Source: Massilia sp. 9096 (GTDB taxonomy: Bacteria; Pseudomonadota; Gammaproteobacteria; Burkholderiales; Burkholderiaceae_D). Taken from it: a DNA stretch of 64,000 nucleotides. The position numbers and the translations under genes were made by a program. Shown here piece after piece: positions 18,266 through 25,688 of this stretch. How positions within the stretch are numbered: the stretch's first letter is position 1; every line of letters begins with the position of its first letter. The stretch is taken from NCBI RefSeq assembly GCF_000745265.1, contig NZ_JQNN01000001.1:2790001-2854000 (forward strand), written 5' to 3'. The notes below the pieces were generated by a model. The model was not told where the DNA came from and did not search any database. It saw only the letters and a program-made list of their open reading frames with translations.

Positions 18266-19263
18266 CGCTCATGGAAATCAAGCCGGAAGTGTCTGTCGTC
18301 ATTCCGGTCTATAACGAACAAGCCGGCCTGGCCAACCTGTTCGCGCGCCTGTATCCGGCGATGGACAAGCTGGGCCTGCCCTACGAAATCATTTTCGTCA
18401 ACGACGGCAGCCGCGACAACTCGGTGGCGATCCTGGCCGAGCAGTACCGCAAGCGCCCCGACGTCACGCGCGTGGTGCTGTTCAACGGCAACTACGGCCA
18501 GCACATGGCGATCCTGGCCGGTTTCGAGCAGACCCGCGGCGACATCACGATCACGCTCGACGCCGACCTGCAGAACCCGCCGGAAGAAATCGGCAAGCTG
18601 ATCGAGAAGATGCGCGAAGGCTACGACTACGTCGGCTCGATCCGCCGCAAGCGCCAGGATTCGGCCTGGCGGACCTACGCGTCCAAGGCCATGAACCGGC
18701 TGCGCGAGAAGATCACCAACATCCACATCACCGACCAGGGCAACATGCTGCGCGCCTACGGGCGCAACGTGATCGACCTGGTCAACCAGTGCGGCGAGGT
18801 CAACACATTCGTGCCGGCGCTGGCCTATAAATTTTCGCGCCGCCCGACCGAGATCGTCGTCGAGCACGAGGAGCGCGCGGCCGGCGAATCGAAATACTCG
18901 CTGTACAGCCTGATCCGGCTGAACTTCGACCTGATGACCGGCTTCTCGCTGGTGCCGCTGCAGCTGTTCTCGCTGATGGGCATGGTGCTGTCGCTGGCGT
19001 CGGCGGCGCTGGTGGTGCTGCTGGTGCTGCGCAGACTGTTCGTCGGCGCCGAGGCCGACGGCGTGTTCACGCTGTTCGCGATCGCCTTCTTCTTCATGGG
19101 CGTGATCCTGTTCGGCATCGGCCTGGTCGGCGAATACGTCGGCCGCATCTACCAGCAAGTGCGCGCGCGCCCGCGCTACGTCATCCAGACCGTGCTGCAG
19201 GGCGTGCCCGGGCAGGAAGCCGACGAGATCAGCGCGCTGGAAAAGCGCAGAGTAACGAGATGA
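18262..19263 (+). CDS. arnC: Undecaprenyl-phosphate 4-deoxy-4-formamido-L-arabinose transferase
   Basis: A 333-residue family 2 glycosyltransferase. The N-terminal GT2 domain has VVIPVYNEQ, FVNDGSRDNS and LDADLQNPPEE (the metal-binding DxD-type site). Two C-terminal transmembrane helices (about 235-260 and 275-300) anchor it in the inner membrane. ArnC loads formamido-arabinose onto undecaprenyl phosphate. Both ends overlap neighbours by 4 bp (ATGA), so translation is coupled with arnB and the formyltransferase gene. Confidence 0.93.
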   Translation: MTLMEIKPEVSVVIPVYNEQAGLANLFARLYPAMDKLGLPYEIIFVNDGSRDNSVAILAEQYRKRPDVTRVVLFNGNYGQHMAILAGFEQTRGDITITLDADLQNPPEEIGKLIEKMREGYDYVGSIRRKRQDSAWRTYASKAMNRLREKITNIHITDQGNMLRAYGRNVIDLVNQCGEVNTFVPALAYKFSRRPTEIVVEHEERAAGESKYSLYSLIRLNFDLMTGFSLVPLQLFSLMGMVLSLASAALVVLLVLRRLFVGAEADGVFTLFAIAFFFMGVILFGIGLVGEYVGRIYQQVRARPRYVIQTVLQGVPGQEADEISALEKRRVTR

Positions 19264-20192
19264 TGATTGAAACCATGAACCAACCCCGCAAACGCGCCGT
19301 CGTCTTTGCCTACCACAACGTCGGCGTGCGCTGCCTGAAAGTGCTGCTGGCCGGGGGCGTCGACGTCGCCCTGGTCGTCACGCACCAGGACAGCGCCACC
19401 GAGAACATCTGGTTCGAGTCCGTGATCCAGGTCTGCGAGACCGAGGGCATCCCCTATGTCACGCCGGAGGACGGCAAGTCGCCCGACCTGCTGCAAGCGG
19501 TGCAGGCCGCCCGGCCCGACCTGATGTTCAGCTTCTATTTCCGCCACATGCTGCCGCAGGCGATCCTGGACGTGGCGCCGGCCTACAACATGCACGGTTC
19601 GCTGTTGCCGGCCTACCGCGGCCGCGCGCCGACCAACTGGGCGGTGCTGCATGGCGAACACGAGACCGGCGCCACGCTGCACGAGATGACCGTCAAGCCG
19701 GATGCCGGCGCCATCGTGGCCCAGCAGGCGGTGCCGATCCTGCCCGACGACACCGCCTTCGAAGTGTTCGGCAAGGTCACGGTGGCGGCCGAGCTGGCGC
19801 TGTACCGCGTACTGCCGGACCTGCTGGCCGGTACCGCGCCGCGCACCCCGAACGACCTGACCCAGGGCGGCTACTTCGGCGGGCGCAAGCCGGAAGACGG
19901 CCGTATCGACTGGACCCAGCCGGCGCGAGCCGTCTACAACCTGCACCGCGCGGTCGCCCCGCCCTACCCGGGCGCCTTTACCGACGTCGGGCCGCATCGC
20001 TACGTGATCGAGCGTGCGCGTTTGCATCACGGCAGCTTGCCAGGTTTGCCAGCAGGCTTGGCGGTGGTGGATAATGCGATATTCGGCGTCTGCGGCGACG
20101 GCCGCGCGCTGCGCATCCACAGCCTCCTGGCCAATGGCATGCGACTCTCCCCGGCCGAACTGCAGGCGCAACTCGCACAAACGCAAGCATAA
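19260..20192 (+). CDS. arnA: UDP-4-amino-4-deoxy-L-arabinose formyltransferase (ArnA N-terminal half as separate protein)
   Basis: A 310-residue 10-formyl-tetrahydrofolate-dependent formyltransferase. The catalytic Asn and His lie in YNMHGSLLPAYRGRAPTNW, and the catalytic Asp in TVKPDAGAIVAQQ. In E. coli this activity is the N-terminal domain of bifunctional ArnA; here it is a stand-alone protein and the dehydrogenase half is the next gene. The start overlaps arnC by 4 bp; a second ATG at 19275 (MNQPRKR) is possible. Confidence 0.9.
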   Translation: MMIETMNQPRKRAVVFAYHNVGVRCLKVLLAGGVDVALVVTHQDSATENIWFESVIQVCETEGIPYVTPEDGKSPDLLQAVQAARPDLMFSFYFRHMLPQAILDVAPAYNMHGSLLPAYRGRAPTNWAVLHGEHETGATLHEMTVKPDAGAIVAQQAVPILPDDTAFEVFGKVTVAAELALYRVLPDLLAGTAPRTPNDLTQGGYFGGRKPEDGRIDWTQPARAVYNLHRAVAPPYPGAFTDVGPHRYVIERARLHHGSLPGLPAGLAVVDNAIFGVCGDGRALRIHSLLANGMRLSPAELQAQLAQTQA

Positions 20193-20267
20193 GCATAAGT
20201 ATAAGCAACCATAAGCAAGCCGGCACGGCAGGCGCTTACCCTATTCCCCAGCATTCACCAGTTCATC

Positions 20268-21308
20268 ATGAAAAAAGTCCTCATCCTCGGCGTCAACGGT
20301 TTTATCGGCCATCACCTGTCCAAGCGCATCCTCGAGACGACCGATTGGCACGTCTACGGCATGGACATGAGCACCGACCGCATCTCGGACCTGCTGGGCC
20401 ATCCGCGCATGCACTTCTTCGAGGGCGACATCACGATCAACAAGGAATGGGTCGAGTACCACGTCAAGAAGTGCGACGTGATCCTGCCGCTGGTGGCGAT
20501 CGCGACGCCGTCGACCTACGTCAAGCAGCCGTTGAAAGTGTTCGAGCTGGATTTCGAGGCCAACCTGCCGATCGTGCGTTCGGCCGCCAAGTACGGCAAG
20601 CACCTGGTGTTCCCGTCGACCTCGGAAGTGTATGGCATGAGCCATGACGCCGAATTCGACCCGGAAAACTCCGAGCTGGTGTACGGCCCCATCAACAAGC
20701 CGCGCTGGATCTACGCCTGCTCGAAGCAGCTGATGGACCGCGTGATCTGGGGCTACGGCATGGAAGGCTTGAACTTCACGCTGTTCCGACCATTTAACTG
20801 GGTCGGCGCCGGCCTGGACTCGATCCACACCCCGAAAGAAGGTTCGTCGCGCGTGCTGACGCAGTTCTTCGGCCACATCGTGCGCGGCGAGACGATTTCT
20901 CTGGTCGACGGCGGCCACCAGAAGCGTGCCTTTACCTACATCGACGACGGCATCGACGCGCTGATGAAGATCATCGAGAACAAGGACGGCAAGGCCACCG
21001 GCCAGATCTACAACATCGGCAACCCGGGCAACAATTATTCGATCCGCGAACTGGCCGACATGATGCTGAAACTGGCCGCCGAGTACCCGGAATACGCCGA
21101 AGGCGCCAGGAAGGTGCAGATCGTGGAGACCAGCTCGGGCGCGTACTACGGCGCCGGCTACCAGGACGTGCAGAACCGCGTGCCGAAGATCGACAACACG
21201 AAAAACGATCTGGTGTGGGCCCCGACCACCTCGATGGCGGACGCATTGCGCGGCATTTTCGACGCCTACCGTGGCCAGGTCGCCGCGGCCCAGGCGCTGA
21301 TGGACTAA
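20268..21308 (+). CDS. arnA: UDP-glucuronic acid decarboxylase (ArnA C-terminal half as separate protein)
   Basis: A 346-residue extended SDR that oxidises and decarboxylates UDP-glucuronate to UDP-4-keto-arabinose, the first step of the pathway. It shows the NAD motif GVNGFIGHH (about 8-16), FPSTSEVYG with the Ser-Glu pair characteristic of the ArnA dehydrogenase, and the YACSKQL (YxxxK) catalytic motif. FRPFNWVGAGLDS is also typical of ArnA. It follows the formyltransferase after 75 bp, so the two ArnA activities are encoded separately. Confidence 0.93.
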   Translation: MKKVLILGVNGFIGHHLSKRILETTDWHVYGMDMSTDRISDLLGHPRMHFFEGDITINKEWVEYHVKKCDVILPLVAIATPSTYVKQPLKVFELDFEANLPIVRSAAKYGKHLVFPSTSEVYGMSHDAEFDPENSELVYGPINKPRWIYACSKQLMDRVIWGYGMEGLNFTLFRPFNWVGAGLDSIHTPKEGSSRVLTQFFGHIVRGETISLVDGGHQKRAFTYIDDGIDALMKIIENKDGKATGQIYNIGNPGNNYSIRELADMMLKLAAEYPEYAEGARKVQIVETSSGAYYGAGYQDVQNRVPKIDNTKNDLVWAPTTSMADALRGIFDAYRGQVAAAQALMD

Positions 21309-21318
21309 GGGCCGGATC

Positions 21319-22260
21319 TTGGCGCCGCTGCTGGTTCTCAAGATCGACGTCGACACCTACCGCGGCACCCGCGAAGGCGTCCCCAACCTGGCGCGCATGC
21401 TCAAGTCGCACGGCGCCGGCGCGACCTTCCTGTTTTCGCTCGGACCGGACCACACCGGCTGGGCGATGCGGCGCGCGCTGCGGCCGGGCTTTTTCAAGAA
21501 GGTGTCGCGCACTTCGGTGGTCGAGCACTACGGCGTGAAGACGCTGATGTACGGCGTGCTGCTGCCCGGGCCGGACATCGGCGCGAAGACTGCAGATGAA
21601 ATGCGCGGCGTCAAAGATGCCGGCTTCGAAGTCGGCATCCACACCTGGGACCACGTCTACTGGCAGGACAACGTCGCCAAACGCGATCCCGCCTGGACCG
21701 ACGCCATCATGGCGAAATCGGAAGCGCGCCACGCCCAGGTGTTCGGCCAGGCGCCGCATACCCACGGCGCCGCCGGCTGGCAGATGAACGCGCATGCGTT
21801 CGCCCGCCACGACCGCATGGGCTACCGCTATGCCTCCGACGGCCGCGCGCTGCTCAACGACGACGGCTCGCTGCTTGACCCGGATGCCGGCCCCTATCGC
21901 CTGCAAGGCTTGCAGCACATCCAGATGCCGACCACGCTGCCGACGCTCGACGAGCTGCTCGGGCGCGAGATCGACGGCGTCACGATCGACGAATCGAATA
22001 TCGCCGATCACCTGCTGAAGCTGACGGCGGCCAATCCGCGCGATCACGTCTACACGCTGCATGCTGAGCTTGAAGGACAAAAACTCGCCCCCATATTCGA
22101 GCGGCTATTGTCAGGTTGGAAAGCACAAGGCTATCAACTCGCCTCGATGGCCGACTATTATGAGAAGATAAAGCATGCTTCGTTGCCGGCGTATCCGCTG
22201 CAATGGGGCGAAGTACCCGGCCGGTCAGGCGAACTGGTCGTGCTCGATACGACAACATGA
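21319..22260 (+). CDS. arnD: 4-deoxy-4-formamido-L-arabinose-phosphoundecaprenol deformylase
   Basis: A 313-residue polysaccharide-deacetylase-fold (CE4/NodB-like) enzyme. KIDVDTYRGTREGVPNL at the start and GIHTWDHVYWQD carry the metal-binding Asp and His residues. ArnD removes the formyl group from the lipid-linked sugar, which makes transfer irreversible. Translation starts at TTG 21319, 10 bp after the previous stop; no ATG precedes the conserved KIDVDT segment. It is the last arn gene. Confidence 0.92.
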   Translation: MAPLLVLKIDVDTYRGTREGVPNLARMLKSHGAGATFLFSLGPDHTGWAMRRALRPGFFKKVSRTSVVEHYGVKTLMYGVLLPGPDIGAKTADEMRGVKDAGFEVGIHTWDHVYWQDNVAKRDPAWTDAIMAKSEARHAQVFGQAPHTHGAAGWQMNAHAFARHDRMGYRYASDGRALLNDDGSLLDPDAGPYRLQGLQHIQMPTTLPTLDELLGREIDGVTIDESNIADHLLKLTAANPRDHVYTLHAELEGQKLAPIFERLLSGWKAQGYQLASMADYYEKIKHASLPAYPLQWGEVPGRSGELVVLDTTT

Positions 22261-22278
22261 AGGCGGCTTCGGCCGCCT
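22261..22278 (+). promoter_or_regulatory. UUCG-capped hairpin between arnD and bcp
   Basis: AGGCGGC-TTCG-GCCGCCT is a perfect 7-bp stem with the ultra-stable UUCG loop, starting right after the arnD stop and ending about 10 bp before the bcp ribosome-binding site. No U-tract follows, so it is more likely an mRNA-stability or read-through-limiting element than a full terminator. Confidence 0.5.
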
Positions 22279-22298
22279 GTCTAGAACAGGAGAATTCC

Positions 22299-22796
22299 GT
22301 GGCCGAAAGCCTATCCGCAGCAGCTGCCGCCGTACAAGCCGCCGACGCGCACGTACCAAACTTTACCGCCGCCATGACCGGCGACCAGACGTTCGAGCTG
22401 GACGGCCGCCCGGCGAAGTACACGGTGCTGTATTTCTACCCCAAGGACAATACGCCCGGCTGCACCACGGAAGCCATGGCCTTTCGCGACCACCACGACG
22501 AATTCACCGCGCTCGGCGTGCAGGTGGTCGGTGTCAGCCGTGATTCGCTGCGCTCCCACGAGAACTTCAAGTCCAAGCTCGGCCTGCCGTTCGATCTCAT
22601 CTCCGACCCCGAGGAACAGGTGTGCAACCAGTTCGACGTCATGAAGATGAAGAACATGTACGGCAAAAAAGTAAGGGGGGTCGAGCGCAGTACGTTTGTC
22701 ATTGACGCTAACGGCAAAGTGGTGAAAGAATGGCGTGGCGTGAAAGTCAACGATCACGTCACGGAAATCCTCGATTTCCTGAAAAACCACTCTTGA
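22299..22796 (+). CDS. bcp: Thioredoxin-dependent peroxiredoxin (Bcp/PrxQ)
   Basis: A 165-residue peroxiredoxin reducing hydrogen and alkyl peroxides with thioredoxin as electron donor. The peroxidatic Cys is in YPKDNTPGCTTEA. Another Cys in PEEQVCNQFDVMK is further along; it may or may not serve as resolving Cys. The GTG start at 22299 is preceded by AGGAG (22288-22292); an ATG at 22257 overlapping the arnD stop is an alternative. It is downstream of arnD on the same strand and probably partly co-transcribed. Confidence 0.92.
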   Translation: MAESLSAAAAAVQAADAHVPNFTAAMTGDQTFELDGRPAKYTVLYFYPKDNTPGCTTEAMAFRDHHDEFTALGVQVVGVSRDSLRSHENFKSKLGLPFDLISDPEEQVCNQFDVMKMKNMYGKKVRGVERSTFVIDANGKVVKEWRGVKVNDHVTEILDFLKNHS

Positions 22797-22964
22797 GTCG
22801 TATGACGAGACGGCTCGGTTTTCAAACTGTTGCCGAGACTATTCCCACTATTTTGAGTCACAGTTTTACCTATCAGCATCACTCCAATCTGGCGCCGGCC
22901 GCGTCCCCGCACGGGACCGGTTCGCGCCGCGCAGCTCACCTCAAAGTTGCATCTGTCCAGCCCG

Positions 22965-22982
22965 GCGGAGCGTGTGCTCCGC
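22965..22982 (+). other. Perfect hairpin in the phoH leader
   Basis: GCGGAGC-GTGT-GCTCCGC forms a perfect 7-bp stem 41 bp before the phoH start. No U-tract follows. It may be a leader structure; nothing else is recognised in the 22797-23023 gap. Confidence 0.4.
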
Positions 22983-23023
22983 AAGCGGCGTCCTTCCCGA
23001 CTTTCTTTTAGATTGAGACCCTG

Positions 23024-24835
23024 ATGCCACTGCCAAAAATACCGACCAAGCCGGCAACCATTCTGCTGGCAAAAGATTACCCCCAAGCCGAACCCGGCAA
23101 AACGCCTGTCCGCGCAGCCGCGAAGGCGCAAAACGACGAGGTCGAAGACCTGATCAGCGGCCCGGCCGTTGCAAGCAAGAGCACGCGCGCGCGCAAGTCC
23201 AAGGCGGCCCTGCTGGCCGAAGCGCCGGCGCGTGAAGAGACGCCGGTCGCCGCACCGGCAACGCTGCCTGCCCCGCCACGCACCGACATAACCAACAGGA
23301 AAGACGGCAAAGAAGAGAAACTGCGCGCCAAGCTGCGCGAAACCGACATGAACGAGCCGCATCCGGCCAAGCACAAGCCGGTCGAGGTCAACGTCAAGTC
23401 CCCGGCCAGCCGCAAGGCCGACAGTGCCGGCGGCGCCAAGATGTTCGTGCTCGACACCAACGTCCTGATGCATGACCCGACCTCGCTGTTCCGCTTCGAG
23501 GAACACGACGTCTACCTGCCGATGATGACGCTGGAAGAGCTCGACAACCACAAGAAGGGCATGTCCGAAGTCGCCCGCAACGCGCGCCAGGTGTCGCGCA
23601 CGCTGGACGCCCTGATCGCCAACGTCGACGACGACGCGATCGAGGTCGGCATCCCGCTGGCCAAGCTGGGCAACAAGGACGCCAAGGGGCGCCTGTTCTT
23701 CCAGACGCGCCTGAACGGCGCGGCGCTGCCGGAAGGCCTGCCCTCGGGCAAGGCCGACAACCAGATCCTGGGCGTGGTGCGCGCACTCGAAGCCGACCAG
23801 TCCGGCCGCGCGATCGTACTGGTGTCGAAAGACATCAACATGCGCATCAAGGCGCGCGCGCTCGGCCTGGCTGCCGAGGATTACTTCAACGACCACGTGC
23901 TGGAAGACACCGACCTGCTGTACTCGGGCATCGTCCAGCTGCCGGACGACTTCTGGGCCAGGCACGGCAAGGGCATGGAATCGTGGCAGGAAATCCGCGG
24001 CGGCTATTCCTCGACCTATTACCGCGTCACCGGTCCGCTGGTCCCGACCCTGATGGTCAACCAGTTCGTGTTCATGGAGCCGAAAAACGGCGAGGCGCCG
24101 CTGTACGCGCAGGTGCGTGAGATCAACGGCAAGACCGCCGTGCTGCAGACGCTGCGCGACTACTCCAGCAACAAGAACAACGTCTGGGGCATCACTGCGC
24201 GCAACCGCGAGCAGAACTTCGCCTTGAACCTCCTGATGAACCCGGAGATCGATTTCGTCTCGCTGCTGGGCCAGGCCGGTACCGGCAAGACCCTGCTGGC
24301 GCTCGCCGCCGGCCTGGCGCAGGTGCTGGAAACCAAGGTCTACAACGAGATCATCGTCACCCGCGTGACGGTCCCGGTCGGCGAGGACATCGGCTTCCTG
24401 CCCGGCACCGAAGAGGAAAAGATGTCGCCGTGGATGGGCGCTTTCGACGACAACCTCGAAGTGCTGATGAAGTCGGACAACGACGGCGGCGACTGGGGCC
24501 GCGCCGCGACCCAGGACCTGATCCGTTCGCGCATCAAGATCAAGTCGCTCAACTTCATGCGCGGCCGTACCTTCGTGAACAAGTTCCTGATCATCGACGA
24601 GGCGCAGAATCTCACGCCCAAGCAGATGAAGACGCTGGTCACGCGCGCCGGTCCGGGCACCAAGATCCTGTGCCTGGGCAACATCGCGCAGATCGACACG
24701 CCCTACCTGACCGAAGGCTCGAGCGGCCTGACCTACGTGGTCGACCGTTTCAAGAGCTGGAGCCATGGCGGCCACGTGACCCTGGCGCGCGGCGAGCGTT
24801 CGCGCCTGGCCGACTTCGCGAGCGACGTGCTGTAA
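23024..24835 (+). CDS. PIN domain plus PhoH-type ATPase
   Basis: A 603-residue fusion. Residues 1-140 are low-complexity and charged. A PIN nuclease domain follows (about 142-275; MFVLDTNVLMHDP with the first catalytic Asp and TLEELDNHKKG). The C-terminal third is a PhoH P-loop ATPase (Walker A GQAGTGKT, Walker B FLIIDEAQNLTPKQ). Such PIN-PhoH (PhoH2/YlaK-like) proteins have RNase and RNA-helicase activity in the family. It is monocistronic, with a strong terminator right after the stop. Confidence 0.93.
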   Translation: MPLPKIPTKPATILLAKDYPQAEPGKTPVRAAAKAQNDEVEDLISGPAVASKSTRARKSKAALLAEAPAREETPVAAPATLPAPPRTDITNRKDGKEEKLRAKLRETDMNEPHPAKHKPVEVNVKSPASRKADSAGGAKMFVLDTNVLMHDPTSLFRFEEHDVYLPMMTLEELDNHKKGMSEVARNARQVSRTLDALIANVDDDAIEVGIPLAKLGNKDAKGRLFFQTRLNGAALPEGLPSGKADNQILGVVRALEADQSGRAIVLVSKDINMRIKARALGLAAEDYFNDHVLEDTDLLYSGIVQLPDDFWARHGKGMESWQEIRGGYSSTYYRVTGPLVPTLMVNQFVFMEPKNGEAPLYAQVREINGKTAVLQTLRDYSSNKNNVWGITARNREQNFALNLLMNPEIDFVSLLGQAGTGKTLLALAAGLAQVLETKVYNEIIVTRVTVPVGEDIGFLPGTEEEKMSPWMGAFDDNLEVLMKSDNDGGDWGRAATQDLIRSRIKIKSLNFMRGRTFVNKFLIIDEAQNLTPKQMKTLVTRAGPGTKILCLGNIAQIDTPYLTEGSSGLTYVVDRFKSWSHGGHVTLARGERSRLADFASDVL

Positions 24836-24852
24836 GCTTCGCTCCATCTCTC

Positions 24853-24887
24853 AAAGCCCGCGCGCCGCAAGGCCCGCGGGCTTTTTT
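24853..24887 (+). terminator. Intrinsic terminator of the PhoH gene
   Basis: AAAGCCCGCG (24853-24862) pairs with CGCGGGCTTT (24875-24884), followed by a T run to 24887. It lies 17 bp after the stop codon. Confidence 0.92.
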
Positions 24888-25038
24888 CATGCAACGCGCA
24901 TCGGCTGGGGATGAGACTGATGAAAAAATGCAAATGGAGAAAATTGGATACATTTGGGGTGCACGATCTGCTCTATATTGCTGGGTTGGGATAACGCAGT
25001 TCCCCAGCGTTTACCTCTACCTAACAGGAGTGAAGACC

Positions 25039-25287
25039 ATGATGAAGTTCTTGTCGATCTGCGCCGCTGCGACTTGCCTGCTCGCAGCTTGCGCCCAGAC
25101 CCCGAATGCCGACGGCCAGCAGCAGCGACTCGCGCGCGCGGATCGCGAAACGACGACCGGCAGCATGCTGCCACGCCGCAAAGGCGATCCGGGGGCCACG
25201 ATGAGCGGTGGCCAGATCGATCCGAGCCAGATTCTGAACCCGGGCGCCAACCAGGCGCCCGCGCTGTCGGGCGGGCTCGGTCACTGA
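25039..25287 (+). CDS. Small lipoprotein with TTTGSMLPRRK motif
   Basis: An 82-residue secreted lipoprotein. Signal peptide and lipobox LLAAC put the acylated Cys at 18, with Ala at +2, compatible with outer-membrane sorting. The mature part is short and charged, with TTGSMLPRRK at 39-48, and ends in a Gly/Pro/Ala-rich tail. The ATG at 25039 follows CAGGAG. The next gene (25331) encodes a similarly built lipoprotein with TTLGSYIPRKK, so the two look like diverged duplicates. Function unknown. Confidence 0.8.
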   Translation: MMKFLSICAAATCLLAACAQTPNADGQQQRLARADRETTTGSMLPRRKGDPGATMSGGQIDPSQILNPGANQAPALSGGLGH

Positions 25288-25330
25288 CCTGCACACACTC
25301 CAACCCCGTGTCGTACAAGAAAGGAATTCG

Positions 25331-25585
25331 ATGATTCGTCCAAGTTTGCTGTTCCCGCTCGCCTCGGCCGTGCTCGCCTGCGCCGCCCTGACAACCGGCT
25401 GCGCCGCCGATCCGACCAGACAGGGCGACACCGTCGCCGACGCGAGCTCCACCACGCTCGGCAGCTACATCCCGCGCAAGAAGTCGGCGGGCGCCGGGAC
25501 AGGGAACGTCGGCACCGCCAACATGCAGTCGCTGGAAAACGACCGCATCAACGGCAACGGCGTCATCAACTTGCCGCAGAAGTAA
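25331..25585 (+). CDS. Small lipoprotein with TTLGSYIPRKK motif
   Basis: An 84-residue lipoprotein with signal peptide and lipobox TTGC (acylated Cys at 24). The motif TTLGSYIPRKK (41-51) parallels that of the preceding lipoprotein. The C-terminal part (NMQSLENDRINGNGVINLPQK) is not shared. A GAAAGGAAT box precedes the ATG. It lies 43 bp after its neighbour and ends at a strong hairpin terminator. Function unknown; the shared basic motif may contact an anionic partner such as LPS, peptidoglycan or nucleic acid. Confidence 0.8.
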   Translation: MIRPSLLFPLASAVLACAALTTGCAADPTRQGDTVADASSTTLGSYIPRKKSAGAGTGNVGTANMQSLENDRINGNGVINLPQK

Positions 25586-25607
25586 GACCGGCAGACTTTC
25601 CACGGCG

Positions 25608-25640
25608 AAAAAAAGGCCGGGGCAGCGCTCCCGGCCTTTT
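25608..25640. terminator. Bidirectional intrinsic terminator
   Basis: AAAAGGCCGGG (25611-25621) pairs with CCCGGCCTTTT (25630-25640). A and T runs on both sides allow termination of the plus-strand lipoprotein gene and the minus-strand pullulanase gene that converge here. Confidence 0.92.
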
Positions 25641-25688
25641 GTCGTGCGCGTCAGAGGAGCTGGCCGCAGCCTCACCCCCCTGTCCGCA

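Noticed and set aside
22803..23011. Small plus-strand ORF in the phoH leader
   Set aside because: No ribosome-binding site, non-protein-like composition, and it overlaps the leader hairpin; more likely untranslated.
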